Positions 17,476 to 26,558 of a stretch of 64,000 bases of DNA are shown one piece after another. Below the pieces are notes generated by a model. It did no database searches. It was not told the origin of the DNA and saw nothing but the letters and a program-made list of their open reading frames with translations. The translations under genes were made by a program, and so were the position numbers. Within the stretch, counting starts at the first letter, position 1. Each line of letters starts with the position of its first letter. Source of the stretch: Bacillota bacterium (GTDB taxonomy: Bacteria > Bacillota > Clostridia > TANB77 > CAG-465); contig JAEWRE010000068.1 in the NCBI GenBank assembly GCA_023460235.1, positions 32,279 to 96,278 of the forward strand, given 5' to 3'.

Positions 17476-18539
17476 TTATAGAGATTTTATTAAATTATAC
17501 ATATTAATTACAGGTATTTTATTGTATTTATCTCCAGTTTCATATGCAAGTTCAAAGAATCTCTTGTATGTTATTTCAGGTGATAATACTTTTGCATAAG
17601 CAAATATAGCTGCAATTATTGGAGTAGACCAACCGTAATATGTAGTTCCACGATAGACCCGTCTAACATCATCTGTTTCATTAACTATGTTTAATCTTCT
17701 ATTTCCTGGTACAAGAACCTTATTTTGTGTACTACGGTTTTGATCTTTAGGTATGTATTTAAAATCAATAATACTTGAAAGGCTCTCATTAAATATTGGT
17801 GTTTGTTCCAAGAAATACTTGTAAAATTCACTTGGATCAAACAAAAAACAATTTTGTTCTTTAAGATTATTCCTTAACGCTGCCAAAATGGATTTTACTT
17901 CACTATCATCATAAAGATGTCTATTATGATATAGTAAGCTAGTATTTAAAGCGACAACTTTTATTCTTTCTTCTAAAGATACAGAATAATTATAACTAAT
18001 GATTTTTTGAAGCAAGTCTAACCTTGACATTACCACTTCTCTTGAATCATGATTGATAGATTCCGTATAGTAATGAATTTTTGCATTAGGTAAAATATTA
18101 TAGATATCATCTATAACAACATTTCCTTCCAAAGAATCATCACATGAAGTAGTAACCTTTTCAATAATAATTTTTCCAGAAAAAAGCTTTCTTGCTACTA
18201 AAATCGGTTTACCTATAACAGCAATGTTAATGCCTTTACCATCAAATCCATTTAAATGCATCTCATCAATACCATTTGTATTAGAAGATACCGTATTTAA
18301 TAACGTATTCCATCTACCCGATTTGAAAATTCTACTGGAAACACAGATGATGCTGAAAATGTTGAATCTAAAAAACCTTCTTTTGTAACTTTTGACATGT
18401 TAACATTAGTAAAGTTTTTTCTGTCAAACTGATTAATTCCTCCCTTATTTTTGGGATTAAAGCAATTGCTAACATTCCAACTCCTTATTATAGTCTTATC
18501 AGAAATGCTATACAATTGATTCTCACATTCGGTATTCAA
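17476..18539 (-). pseudogene. Frameshifted subtilase-like gene with all catalytic residues replaced
   Basis: Homologue of the intact gene at 23172-24266, split in two frames. Frame one begins at a TTG (18539) after GGAGG and AAAGGTG and ends at SNRVDGIRY; the remainder continues one base out of frame. Alignment shows that one missing A (GGAAATACG expected, GGAATACG present near 18310) restores a protein of about 350 residues with exactly the same spacing as the homologue. Catalytic Asp is Gly (INIAVIGKP), catalytic His is Glu (SLEGNVV), catalytic Ser is Gly (YYGWSTP). Apart from the shift no stop interrupts it, so a recent mutation, a sequencing error, or selection for a non-catalytic fold are all possible. 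Confidence 0.85.
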
Positions 18540-18600
18540 AACACCTTTTCCTCCTTACATAAATTTTTAATGTAACTAGATAACTTTTTATTCGATATAC

Positions 18601-18630
18601 ATTATATTATATTATATTATATTATATTAT
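18601..18630. repeat. Pentanucleotide microsatellite ATTAT x6
   Basis: Six perfect tandem copies of ATTAT. On the minus strand the copies read TATAA repeats and lie immediately downstream of the TTGACA at 18635-18630, thus making up the spacer and -10 element of the pseudo-subtilase promoter. Confidence 0.95.
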
Positions 18631-18635
18631 GTCAA
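18607..18635 (-). promoter_or_regulatory. Promoter of the subtilase-like pseudogene
   Basis: TTGACA at 18635-18630 and a TATAAT 18 bases on, one of five TATAATs generated by the microsatellite. Because the repeat unit recreates TATAAT every five bases, gain or loss of a unit would keep a -10 at the same distance and change only the leader length. Confidence 0.7.
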
Positions 18636-18686
18636 CATCAATTTGTATAAAATTTTATATTTTTTATGTAAATTAATACTAAATTA

Positions 18687-18715
18687 TTGACAAGTGTCCC
18701 AATTTTATATATAAT
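18687..18715 (+). promoter_or_regulatory. Consensus sigma-A promoter
   Basis: TTGACA (18687-18692), 17-base spacer, TATAAT (18710-18715). Drives the 108-residue gene at 18776; divergent from the pseudo-subtilase promoter, whose -35 is about 50 bases away. Confidence 0.85.
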
Positions 18716-18775
18716 CTCAATCATAGAAATATATAATTAATCAAAAAAATTTAAGATTAGGAGGACAAAATACTC

Positions 18776-19102
18776 ATGATACAAATTAGTAAAACAAATG
18801 AAGATATCTTATCTGATTTAAAAACAAAATCTATTGACGAGAACTCCATATGTTCAGGTTTTGTTATTGAACTTGACACACCAAGAACTCAACATTCTCA
18901 TGAAGCTAGTTTTTCAGTCGTATTCTACAAGTCTTCTGAAACAGCTTCAAAAAGATCTTCCTTATGGAAGAAAAATATCACTTTTAATATTAATACTAAA
19001 AAAAGTGATTACTTACAGCGGTTTTTAATTAACATAAATAAAGTGATTAATTGCCAACCTTACAGAATACGGCAAAACGCTTTAGATCAACTTATTTTAT
19101 AA
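18776..19102 (+). CDS. Small hypothetical protein (108 aa)
   Basis: Soluble, Ser/Lys/Asn-rich protein with no signal peptide or membrane helix and a His-containing stretch TQHSHEASFSVVF in the middle. I do not recognise a family. Support for a real gene is strong: a perfect consensus promoter, GGAGG at 18760-18764 (11 bases from the ATG, slightly long) and a terminator directly after it. It is divergent from the pseudo-subtilase and shares its intergenic control region, so the two may be functionally linked (inference). Confidence 0.65.
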   Translation: MIQISKTNEDILSDLKTKSIDENSICSGFVIELDTPRTQHSHEASFSVVFYKSSETASKRSSLWKKNITFNINTKKSDYLQRFLININKVINCQPYRIRQNALDQLIL

Positions 19103-19137
19103 TCTTCATTGGTAATCTTACTTACACTAACAATTGA

Positions 19138-19168
19138 AAAGCTAGTATAAATTAATACTAGCTTTTTT
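19138..19168 (+). terminator. Intrinsic terminator
   Basis: AAGCTAGTAT and ATACTAGCTT pair around a short AT loop and are followed by U6. Ends the 108-residue gene. Confidence 0.88.
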
Positions 19169-19271
19169 CTTATGAATAAAACAAAATATATAACATATAT
19201 TAATTATATACAGAACATAAATTAAATTTCATACAAATTTCATATTTTTTCACAAACATTTTACAAAAAAC

Positions 19272-19300
19272 TTGACAAACATGAATAATTATATTATACT
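19272..19300 (+). promoter_or_regulatory. Consensus promoter of tRNA-fMet
   Basis: TTGACA (19272-19277), 17-base spacer, TATACT (19295-19300), 16 bases before the tRNA 5' end, as expected for a stable RNA gene. Confidence 0.85.
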
Positions 19301-19315
19301 TATTAAGTAACAAAT

Positions 19316-19391
<76 letters not shown>

Positions 19392-19399
19392 TTTAGATT

Positions 19400-19433
19400 T
19401 ACTTACAGTTTCAAAGACTGTAGGTATTTTTTT
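19400..19433 (+). terminator. tRNA terminator
   Basis: CTTACAGT and ACTGTAGG pair (one G-U) around an 8-base loop, followed by U7, immediately after the tRNA. Confidence 0.85.
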
Positions 19434-19712
19434 GTATTTAATTAAAATTTACTATAATATCTCTTTCATCTTATTTAAAGAGCTTTTAAATAACTATTTA
19501 TTTTAAGTTATCTAAAAAATTAATAGATTTTTTTTACTTTGATTTATATGTTAATTTTTAAATAAACTCTTATACTATTTTTTTGTAAATTCTAAACAAT
19601 CTTGACAAATAACATTAAAAGAGATATAATAATTATGTCATTTTAACATCTTTTAAATAGTTAAAAATTAATAACTATTGTACTTTACAAACTAATTTTA
19701 GGAGGTAAAATA
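19434..19712 (+). promoter_or_regulatory. Gene-free stretch with consensus promoter and hairpin leader
   Basis: No reading frame is visible in this AT-rich spacer. It holds a perfect promoter for the next gene: TTGACA (19602-19607), 17-base spacer, TATAAT (19625-19630). The roughly 75-base leader contains an 8-bp inverted repeat AATAGTTA/TAACTATT (19656-19679) and ends in AGGAGG. The remaining 150 bases show nothing I can interpret. Confidence 0.75.
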
Positions 19713-20051
19713 ATGAATATTGCTAGTCTACTTGAATCATCTTTTCAAGATAGGTATTATAACTCACCTAATTATTCACGGGAGCAACAATTAATAGAAA
19801 TTTACATTGAAAATGTAAAAGCTATCAATGAAATTTTATACGATAGTTATGATCCACCATGTTTTGATGTTGCTCTTTTGAATCCTGAATCACAAAAAAA
19901 GCTAAGTGAAATATTAGGTGAAAAAATTTATAATCCAGGTGGTGTGAGTATTGTAACAGAGTTACTTGATGCTTTAGTTTATTCATTTAAAGCTGTTGAT
20001 GGAGATGGTACATTAAAATTGGTACAGAAAGAATACTACCAAAACTTATAA
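19713..20051 (+). CDS. Small hypothetical protein (112 aa)
   Basis: Acidic soluble protein, predicted alpha-helical in its first half (SREQQLIEIYIENVKAI) with a single Cys in DPPCFDV and a C-terminal hydrophobic helix VTELLDALVYSF. Not recognised. Strong evidence of expression: consensus promoter at 19602-19630, GGAGG seven bases before the ATG and a terminator at 20087. It lies in the same block as the two subtilase-like genes. Confidence 0.65.
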   Translation: MNIASLLESSFQDRYYNSPNYSREQQLIEIYIENVKAINEILYDSYDPPCFDVALLNPESQKKLSEILGEKIYNPGGVSIVTELLDALVYSFKAVDGDGTLKLVQKEYYQNL

Positions 20052-20086
20052 TTTAAATGTAATACTACTCTATTGAACTTAATAAA

Positions 20087-20117
20087 AAACTCCCCTTCAA
20101 AAGGGGTAGTTTTTTTA
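20087..20117 (+). terminator. Intrinsic terminator
   Basis: ACTCCCCTT pairs with AAGGGGTAGT (one bulge) around a short loop, followed by U7; ends the 112-residue gene. Confidence 0.88.
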
Positions 20118-20256
20118 CTAATTGTTTATACCAATTTCTGGAATCAAAATATCTCTACTGGTATTTAAAATAAATTCTATTACTCTAACTAACTCTATCA
20201 ACTCTAATCCATTATTCATATTACATTCACTTGATTTAATATAAACTGTTATGAAT

Positions 20257-21141
20257 TTATTTATCACTAAAAATTATGTTTCCATATAGCTCCTCATTTA
20301 ACCTATATCTTAGTTGTTCTTCATTTAAACCATATTTTACTATTATTCTTATATCATATATCAATGAATATATTTTTAATCTATCTTCTAAATTTTCAAA
20401 ATTAAACATTTCTTGATAATATTTCTTAATAGACTTAGTTAATGTGTGATAATTTATATCCATAATTTTTTTCTCATCCTCTTCATTAGAAAATAATCTT
20501 GGATATTTTGACATTCTATTCCATATATCTAATTGATAGTCTAAATTTCCTACTCTCAAATCTTCAAAATCAATTACATACACTTTACCATCACTATATA
20601 AAAAATTATCAAAATGATTATCATAATAAATAATATAATTTTGTTGATTATCCTCAAATTTATCTATATTTAATTTAAAAAAACTTAATATTTCTTTTGA
20701 TAGATCTTCACTTATATTTAATTTATTGTACCAATTATAGAAATTGGTAATTAAATACTCTTTAAAATTAATGTTACTTTCTATTGGTAATTTATTAATA
20801 TCTTTTAATATATTTGAAATTTGATATATTATATTTTCTTTTATACTATCACTTAAAGTATCCCAAATAGAATATAAAGGTATAGCATCAATTTTGGTTA
20901 TTAATATATAATTTGTATTACTTATTATACCCGTATCAATTAACTTTGAAATATAATCTCTTTCTAAATTCTTATAAACTAATACTTCATTTTTATAAAA
21001 ACTATAATCACTTTCATCAAAAATTTTTATTACATGGTTATCTGATAAAAACACTCTATTACCATTAAATCCTGACTTTGCTGAATAAAATGTTTCAAGC
21101 AAATTATTCTTTTTAGCTATTTGTTTTATTACATCAAGCAA
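20257..21141 (-). CDS. Aminoglycoside phosphotransferase (APH)-fold kinase
   Basis: 294 residues. The APH catalytic loop is recognisable as YYDNHFDNFLY (Asp and Asn of the HxDxxxxN motif, with Tyr-Asp-Asn in place of His-Gly-Asp) and the metal-binding strand as VIDFEDLRVG. N-terminal lobe has KIFDE as probable ATP Lys. Such kinases act on aminoglycosides, choline, thiamine or homoserine; the substrate is not deducible. The start is a TTG eight bases after GAGGTG. It follows the GNAT gene by 18 bases, so the two are one operon of small-molecule or tRNA-charged substrate modification (inference). Confidence 0.78.
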   Translation of the reverse strand: MLDVIKQIAKKNNLLETFYSAKSGFNGNRVFLSDNHVIKIFDESDYSFYKNEVLVYKNLERDYISKLIDTGIISNTNYILITKIDAIPLYSIWDTLSDSIKENIIYQISNILKDINKLPIESNINFKEYLITNFYNWYNKLNISEDLSKEILSFFKLNIDKFEDNQQNYIIYYDNHFDNFLYSDGKVYVIDFEDLRVGNLDYQLDIWNRMSKYPRLFSNEEDEKKIMDINYHTLTKSIKKYYQEMFNFENLEDRLKIYSLIYDIRIIVKYGLNEEQLRYRLNEELYGNIIFSDK

Positions 21142-21159
21142 CTTTTTTTCACCTCAATA

Positions 21160-21972
21160 TTATTTATTTTCACTATATGCTATTCCTTCAAATATTTCTT
21201 TAAATCCCATATTTTTATATACTAGTTCTGTATAGTACCCTCTTTCAGTTTGCAGACATATGTATTTAATATCTATTTCTTTAAGCTTTTTTACTATATA
21301 TGACATCATTTCTTTACAAATACCATTCCTTTTATACTTTTTATTTGTTGTTACATTATATATAAAAGCAATGTCATCAGAATATACAACAGTTGCAGTA
21401 GATACAATATTATCATTATACTTACTAAAATAATGTACTATGTTATCTTTCCCCTCTTTTAGATCAAAACTTTTTTCAAGTGCTTCTCTATATCCTTCAT
21501 CTGAATTATCATATGGATCTTCTGGATCATCACTAGAAAAGCCTTCATATCTTGCATTAATAAATTCATTCCTAGTTTCTTTACTTGCAATACATATTTC
21601 AATATCAAGTTTACTTTTATAATTTTTAAATTCATCTAACTTATCTAACAATAACCATACATCATTATGTAAAATTTTCATATCAATAATATTCTTGTAT
21701 TTATAAATAGGTGAATTATTAGTAATGTATATTACTGGTGTTCTGTTATTTTCATTCATTATTTTAGAAATACTTTCACTATCACTAATAAACTCTTCAA
21801 TATTTTTAGATTTAATATTAGTAGCTAAATTCCAATAGCTATCATCTATTATGTCAGATAAATAAATATCAAATTTATTATAAACAATCTTTCTAGACAT
21901 ATATAAATATAATTGATTATTAAAATGAAATTCTTCAATTTTTTTATATAATTGCTTATCTTCTAGTTCCAT
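21160..21972 (-). CDS. GNAT-family N-acetyltransferase
   Basis: About 270 residues. The C-terminal 130 residues contain the GNAT core: strand YSDDIAFIYNVTTNKKYKRNG with the acetyl-CoA pyrophosphate loop KKYKRNGICKEM, and a final YKNMGFKEI. The N-terminal half (about 130 residues) is a second, degenerate GNAT-like or unknown domain. The start is the ATG at 21972, six bases from GGAGG (21979-21983). Forms an operon with the APH-like kinase. Acceptor unknown. Confidence 0.82.
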   Translation of the reverse strand: MELEDKQLYKKIEEFHFNNQLYLYMSRKIVYNKFDIYLSDIIDDSYWNLATNIKSKNIEEFISDSESISKIMNENNRTPVIYITNNSPIYKYKNIIDMKILHNDVWLLLDKLDEFKNYKSKLDIEICIASKETRNEFINARYEGFSSDDPEDPYDNSDEGYREALEKSFDLKEGKDNIVHYFSKYNDNIVSTATVVYSDDIAFIYNVTTNKKYKRNGICKEMMSYIVKKLKEIDIKYICLQTERGYYTELVYKNMGFKEIFEGIAYSENK

Positions 21973-22071
21973 AAATCGCCTCCAAGTTAACATTTTTTCA
22001 TACATTTCAACTTAATAAAATAATTATACATTAAAAAAATCAATAATTCAATATATAGCTTTTTGGTATTT

Positions 22072-22111
22072 TAAAGATAAGGTCATTATTTATATAACGA
22101 CCTTATCTTTA
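22072..22111 (-). terminator. Terminator of the CDF gene
   Basis: TAAAGATAAGGTC (22072-22084) pairs perfectly with GACCTTATCTTTA (22099-22111) just after the CDF stop; weak U tract. Confidence 0.7.
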
Positions 22112-22123
22112 AATTTATATATA

Positions 22124-22981
22124 TTAACATGGGTTTATATGTACAATAGTATCATTTACAAGCTCAATCTCATTTATTTTATCTTTTATATCATGGGCTA
22201 TTCTATGTCCATCTTTTACAGTTAAATTTCCCATAACTGATGCTTCAACAATTATTATATAATTAAAACCGGTTGGTTTAGAAATAATTTCATCTATATA
22301 CTCTACGCCTTCAATTGGTAATATTGTCTCTTTTATTTTCTCAACTACCCTATCTTCTACATTAGTATCCATTAACACTTTATATGACTGAATAAATACC
22401 TTTATTCCAGTATATATCATAAAAATTGATATCAATATTGAGACAAGAGTATCAATCCAGAATATATTACTAAATAATACGCTAAGTAATGTTCCAGAAG
22501 TTATAAACATATCGTTTTTATATTCTTTTGAGTTAATTAAAGCTAACATGTTATGATATTTTTTAGCTATTCTTCTTGTATACATATATAATACTAATTT
22601 AACTATTAATGCAATTATACAAATTATAACTAAACTATAAGAAAATATTACCCTTTCTCCATTAATATAATTACTAATTATTTTACTAATCATATTTACA
22701 TATACAAAAACAATAAACGTACCAACTAGCATTGAGAATATGTATTCTGATTTTCCATGTCCAAATGGATGATCCAAATCTTTAGGCTTACAAGCAATTT
22801 TATTTCCTATAAATGTCATAATTGCAGAGAAGGTATCTTGTACACTATTTAATCCATCTGTAATCATAGAATAACTTGCAGATATAACTCCAATAGTTAA
22901 TTTTAATATTGATAAAAATATATTTGCAAATATACATACTATTGCCATCTCTTTTGTCTTGTTATATCTATCAAAATCCAT
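22124..22981 (-). CDS. Cation diffusion facilitator (CDF) family transporter
   Basis: 285 residues, six membrane helices then a cytoplasmic C-terminal domain. Metal-site residues are visible in helix 2 (MITDGLNSVQD) and in DHPFGHGKSEY between helices 2 and 3; helix 5 carries the second pair (ALINSKEYKNDMF). C-terminal domain has the CDF dimer fold with HIxP-like end VHINPC. Exports zinc, manganese or iron by proton antiport; the Asn/Asp pattern in site A may favour Mn or Fe but I cannot decide. GGAGG precedes the ATG. Divergent from the intact subtilase. Confidence 0.92.
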   Translation of the reverse strand: MDFDRYNKTKEMAIVCIFANIFLSILKLTIGVISASYSMITDGLNSVQDTFSAIMTFIGNKIACKPKDLDHPFGHGKSEYIFSMLVGTFIVFVYVNMISKIISNYINGERVIFSYSLVIICIIALIVKLVLYMYTRRIAKKYHNMLALINSKEYKNDMFITSGTLLSVLFSNIFWIDTLVSILISIFMIYTGIKVFIQSYKVLMDTNVEDRVVEKIKETILPIEGVEYIDEIISKPTGFNYIIIVEASVMGNLTVKDGHRIAHDIKDKINEIELVNDTIVHINPC

Positions 22982-23086
22982 ATTATCCCTCCTATTTAAA
23001 ATAGTATGTATAATCTTGTTTAATTGTTAAAATATTTATAGATATAAATTACTATTCATACTACTATGTAATAAAAATGCATTCGG

Positions 23087-23115
23087 TTGACAAAGATTAC
23101 ATAATATTGTATAAT
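23087..23115 (+). promoter_or_regulatory. Consensus sigma-A promoter of the subtilase-like gene
   Basis: TTGACA (23087-23092), 17-base spacer, TATAAT (23110-23115), 57 bases before the ATG. Confidence 0.85.
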
Positions 23116-23171
23116 ATTATCATTAATATATGTCAATAACTCACTATAAATTAATAAAAAGGAGATAAAAA

Positions 23172-24266
23172 ATGAGTAATTTCAAAAGAAAAGTACAAGA
23201 GCGATATGAACTACCGTTCAAAATTGATAATGAGTATATAAAATACTTAATTTCTCAAAGAGGAAATGACATTGAAAGAATCTGGCAGCTTTGTTTTAGA
23301 GATCTTAGTAGAAATCATGTTTTTGATTTAAGTCCTCGTATTCTAGCAAAGTCTACATTTTCAGAAGATACCATCTTTCCAGAAGAGTTTTATAATCTAT
23401 TAAACATCAGTAATCTCTTAGAAATTGCTAAGTATAACAGGTTTGGTATTGATCTTGTACATGAAAGTGGTATTAGAGGTGACGGCATGCATATTGCTGT
23501 TTTCGATCAAGGCCTGGTTCCAGAAGGAAAAAGATTTAATAATTATAACAACTTTTTTTACGAACATCGGACATATACTGAAGATGACTCAATGCATGCA
23601 AATGCAGTAGTAGATACAGTATATTCAATATGCCCTATGGCCAAAATCCACTTTTTTAGTGAAGGTTATAAAGATGTGGTTGAAAGACGCCTCACCTTTC
23701 TTGAAGAAATATACAGAAACAATTTGAATGTACCACCAAAAGACAGAATTTTAGTAATATCCATCTCATGTAGTTTTCTCTATGATGGATACGATAAAAA
23801 AGGAGAGCGTACAGATTTAAAATCTGATTATCAAAACTTAAGGAAAAAGTTATCAGATAAAGGCTGCTATATTGTAGACTCTGAAGCTTTTGGAAATCAC
23901 TTTGCAATATCCTCACCTATTTTTAACAATGATTTTTCAAAGGTGATTGATGTAGAATACGGTGAAGAATGGGTAAAATGCGCAAATAATAAAGATTATG
24001 AAAGAGAATTGTTTGCAAATCACATTCTTGTACCAGGAGGCGGAAGACTCTATGCAATACCTAGTGATAGGACAGAACTAATATATACAGGCAGTGCCTC
24101 ATATAGTTGGTCTATTCCAATAGTTGCAGGCATGCTACTTTTGAGTAAAAGTAGGAAAAGAAATTTATCTCTAAAGGATTTTTATAACTCAGCATTTAAA
24201 TTCTGTGATTATAACTCTGCAGGACAAAGAGTTATAAATCTGCACAAGATTATCCAAAACTTATAA
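23172..24266 (+). CDS. Cytoplasmic subtilase-like (S8) protein
   Basis: 364 residues with no signal peptide. An N-terminal domain of about 110 residues of unknown fold precedes a compact subtilase domain. Catalytic residues can be placed: Asp in MHIAVFDQG, His in SMHANAVVDTVY, Ser in SYSWSIPIVAG; the oxyanion Asn may be that in EAFGNHF. The motifs are eroded (no HGTHVAG, no GTSMA), so activity is plausible but not certain. It shares its full architecture with the pseudo-subtilase at 17476-18539, sits after a perfect consensus promoter, and is closed by its own terminator. Whether it is a protease, a maturation enzyme or a receptor is unknown. Confidence 0.8.
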   Translation: MSNFKRKVQERYELPFKIDNEYIKYLISQRGNDIERIWQLCFRDLSRNHVFDLSPRILAKSTFSEDTIFPEEFYNLLNISNLLEIAKYNRFGIDLVHESGIRGDGMHIAVFDQGLVPEGKRFNNYNNFFYEHRTYTEDDSMHANAVVDTVYSICPMAKIHFFSEGYKDVVERRLTFLEEIYRNNLNVPPKDRILVISISCSFLYDGYDKKGERTDLKSDYQNLRKKLSDKGCYIVDSEAFGNHFAISSPIFNNDFSKVIDVEYGEEWVKCANNKDYERELFANHILVPGGGRLYAIPSDRTELIYTGSASYSWSIPIVAGMLLLSKSRKRNLSLKDFYNSAFKFCDYNSAGQRVINLHKIIQNL

Positions 24267-24269
24267 AAA

Positions 24270-24306
24270 AAAGAGGTTGATATCGTAACTTGATATCAAT
24301 CTCTTT
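24270..24306. terminator. Bidirectional terminator
   Basis: AAAGAGGTTGATATC (24270-24284) pairs with GATATCAATCTCTTT (24292-24306), one mismatch, A/T runs on both sides; separates the subtilase gene from the convergent XRE regulator. Confidence 0.88.
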
Positions 24307-24319
24307 TTATAACTAATAA

Positions 24320-25222
24320 CTATGATTTCTTTTCATTATACATTATTGATACAATAGCACATAAAAATCCACCTATTGGAAATGCCACCCAAGATATTCT
24401 CCATAAATCAAATACAAAACCTAAAGTAAAAAATACTGCTGTAGCTAGTATCATTATTACTCCGCTATACTTTCCTACTTTTTCATTTTCTACCTTTGTT
24501 ATTTTCTCTACATTATTATACTTATCAATATCATACTTATCTTTTTGAATTCCAAAATAAACAAATACTGGAGTACCAATCGTTACACATATCATTAATA
24601 CTGTAACTGGAAGAGTAGATAATCCAGATACAAGGTTAAGTTCGCTTAAAGCAATTAAAATTATAACACCTAATAATATAATACCAACACCAAAAGATAT
24701 TGCAATAGGAAATTTCTTGTTAAAATTATCTATTTCATCATCACTATAAAAATATGGTAACTTAGGATTTTTCTTTTTAAACTCATCATTCCTTATACCT
24801 AAAACTATAAACATTGGTACTGAAATAAGTACACAAGTCAATAATATTAATACACCAACTGTACTTAATCTTTCTTGACTTACTGTATCTTGTAAGTTTA
24901 TACCGGATAAAAAAACAAGAATTGTTACTCCAATTAATATAATTGTTATTGCAAGAGAAATTCCCTTGCTAAAAGCATTCATATTCTTTTCATATTTACG
25001 TTTTTCACCAGTATTATCATCTGATACTTTTCCTTTCATTAGCGTATCCATACTACAATCAAAAATACTACATAATACTAATATTTTTTCTGTTTCAGGA
25101 TATCCACTACCCGACTCCCATTTTGATACTGCTTGCCTTGACACTTCTAGCTTTTCGGCTAATTGTTCTTGAGACATATTTTTAATCTTTCTCAAATTTT
25201 GTAAGTTTTCACTAAAACTCAT
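24320..25222 (-). CDS. XRE-family regulator with membrane domain
   Basis: About 300 residues. The first 60 form a Cro/CI-type helix-turn-helix (NMSQEQLAEKLEVSRQAVSK followed by WESGSGYP); after a basic linker come six predicted membrane helices. This combination is common in Firmicutes as a membrane-tethered repressor. The ATG at 25222 is preferred: the AGGGAG at 25238-25233 is about ten bases away, whereas the in-frame GTG three codons further up (25231) is almost touching it. Target and signal are unknown; no partner gene overlaps it. Confidence 0.88.
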   Translation of the reverse strand: MSFSENLQNLRKIKNMSQEQLAEKLEVSRQAVSKWESGSGYPETEKILVLCSIFDCSMDTLMKGKVSDDNTGEKRKYEKNMNAFSKGISLAITIILIGVTILVFLSGINLQDTVSQERLSTVGVLILLTCVLISVPMFIVLGIRNDEFKKKNPKLPYFYSDDEIDNFNKKFPIAISFGVGIILLGVIILIALSELNLVSGLSTLPVTVLMICVTIGTPVFVYFGIQKDKYDIDKYNNVEKITKVENEKVGKYSGVIMILATAVFFTLGFVFDLWRISWVAFPIGGFLCAIVSIMYNEKKS

Positions 25223-25238
25223 TTTAATCACACTCCCT

Positions 25239-25574
25239 AATAATATTTTAAGGTTTCATGTATATTTTTTCTACCAACTTATATTTGCAACTTAAATTTT
25301 CTTGTCAAATTTAGTTTGCTTCTATTAATATTATTGCTTTTTTATTATAACATAAGGAGCGAGATTATAAAATAAATTTTATTCAAAATTAAATATTTTA
25401 TATATATATTATATCTTTGATAACAAAATATTATATAAATTATATTGTAATATCACATATTTAAAAGAAATTTTTAAGTATTTTTTCATATATTGAGATT
25501 AAACATTAATTATATGCAACAAACTTGTCTAAAGTTAATAAAATATTATATAAGATATAATTATAGAAAGGAAA
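25239..25574. other. Gene-free AT-rich divergent intergenic region
   Basis: About 335 bases without a credible reading frame. It must hold promoters for the XRE regulator (minus) and the C1q-like gene (plus), but no consensus sigma-A promoter is evident on the plus side; the best is TTGTCT with TATATA at 16 bases (25525-25552). An absent vegetative promoter would suit a sporulation sigma factor (inference). Confidence 0.5.
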
Positions 25575-25580
25575 ATGATA

Positions 25581-26480
25581 ATGAATATTTTACAATTACA
25601 AAAGATCTTAAATACACCTGTAACTACAGGAAGTAAATTAATTTTTGAAGAAATATTAAATAATAATGGTGATATTACTTATGATCAAACTGGACAATTT
25701 ATAATAAATAGTCCTGGAATATACGTTATAGATTGGTGGATTGCAACTCAATCATCATCTTCAAATTCTGCTTTAAGTTTTACCTTAAAGTCAAGTTTAG
25801 GATTACAATACACTAGTAACTCACCAATAAAGATTGGAATTATTAATGGAAATACAATACTTGAAGTTGATACAGTACCAACTACAATATGGCTAGAGAA
25901 TTCATCTAATTCAACAGTATATCTGGCTAATGATGTAGATGTAAAATCTGAAATAAGAATATTTAATGTATATACTGAGGATTGTTTTTTAAACAGTCAA
26001 TTAACAAATCTATTAATTCAAGTTGTAGACAAATATCCGAATGCTGATGTACGAGTTTTGACTTCTGCTACTGGTGAAATATTTGGTACAATAACATCAT
26101 TATATATCTCACCAACTACTTCAACTGTTCAAGGATTGTATGTTACTGATATGTATGGACTTGGCATATATACTGTTAATATAGATGATATACTAGCGTT
26201 TGAACTATCTAATAGTACCTATGATAATACTATAACGTATTTAAATTTACCAAATACTGCAAAATTTAGCTGTACTAATAATGCTATAATTAATTTTTAT
26301 GACTATTTTGCCACTACTCCTCCTACACAAGAATTTACAATCTCTGCTGGCCCAAATGCATCTGCACAAGGAAGTGTAATATCAAATCAATATGGAATAG
26401 TTGTATTATCTGAATCTGCAGGTAGCTCACCGAAATTTTTTGTAACACCTAAACTATCTAATATTTTTATACAAAGTTAA
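25581..26480 (+). CDS. C1q/TNF-like jelly-roll protein, probable spore-surface protein
   Basis: About 299 residues. Residues 10-135 resemble the C-terminal jelly-roll of BclA/BclB exosporium glycoproteins: TYDQTGQFIINSPGIYVIDW, short beta strands, Ser/Asn-rich. There is no collagen-like Gly-X-Y region. Residues 140-220 form a second domain beginning LTNLLIQVVDKYPNADVRV, also seen after such jelly-rolls (inference from pattern). The last 80 residues are Ser/Thr/Pro-rich beta. No signal peptide, as for spore proteins made in the mother cell. The second of two near-adjacent ATGs (25581) is better spaced from GGA at 25570-25572. Confidence 0.7.
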   Translation: MNILQLQKILNTPVTTGSKLIFEEILNNNGDITYDQTGQFIINSPGIYVIDWWIATQSSSSNSALSFTLKSSLGLQYTSNSPIKIGIINGNTILEVDTVPTTIWLENSSNSTVYLANDVDVKSEIRIFNVYTEDCFLNSQLTNLLIQVVDKYPNADVRVLTSATGEIFGTITSLYISPTTSTVQGLYVTDMYGLGIYTVNIDDILAFELSNSTYDNTITYLNLPNTAKFSCTNNAIINFYDYFATTPPTQEFTISAGPNASAQGSVISNQYGIVVLSESAGSSPKFFVTPKLSNIFIQS

Positions 26481-26518
26481 TAACATTCAATTTTTCTATG
26501 AATTTATATTAACAATCT

Positions 26519-26555
26519 AAAAATAACGTTACTAAGTAAAGTAACGTTATTTTTA
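26519..26555. terminator. Bidirectional terminator
   Basis: AAAATAACGTTACT pairs with AGTAACGTTATTTT around a 5- to 6-base loop, with flanking A and T runs; lies between convergent genes. Confidence 0.88.
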
Positions 26556-26558
26556 AAT

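Noticed and set aside
8353..18320. Possibility that CGG is unassigned or recoded in this genome
   Set aside because: CGG is rare but occurs in frame in several genes here, including the conserved Arg of the Spo0A-like GYxYxR motif at 8353-8355, so it is read as Arg at least there.
18601..18630. CRISPR-like or phage repeat
   Set aside because: It is a 5-base microsatellite without spacers and without cas genes.
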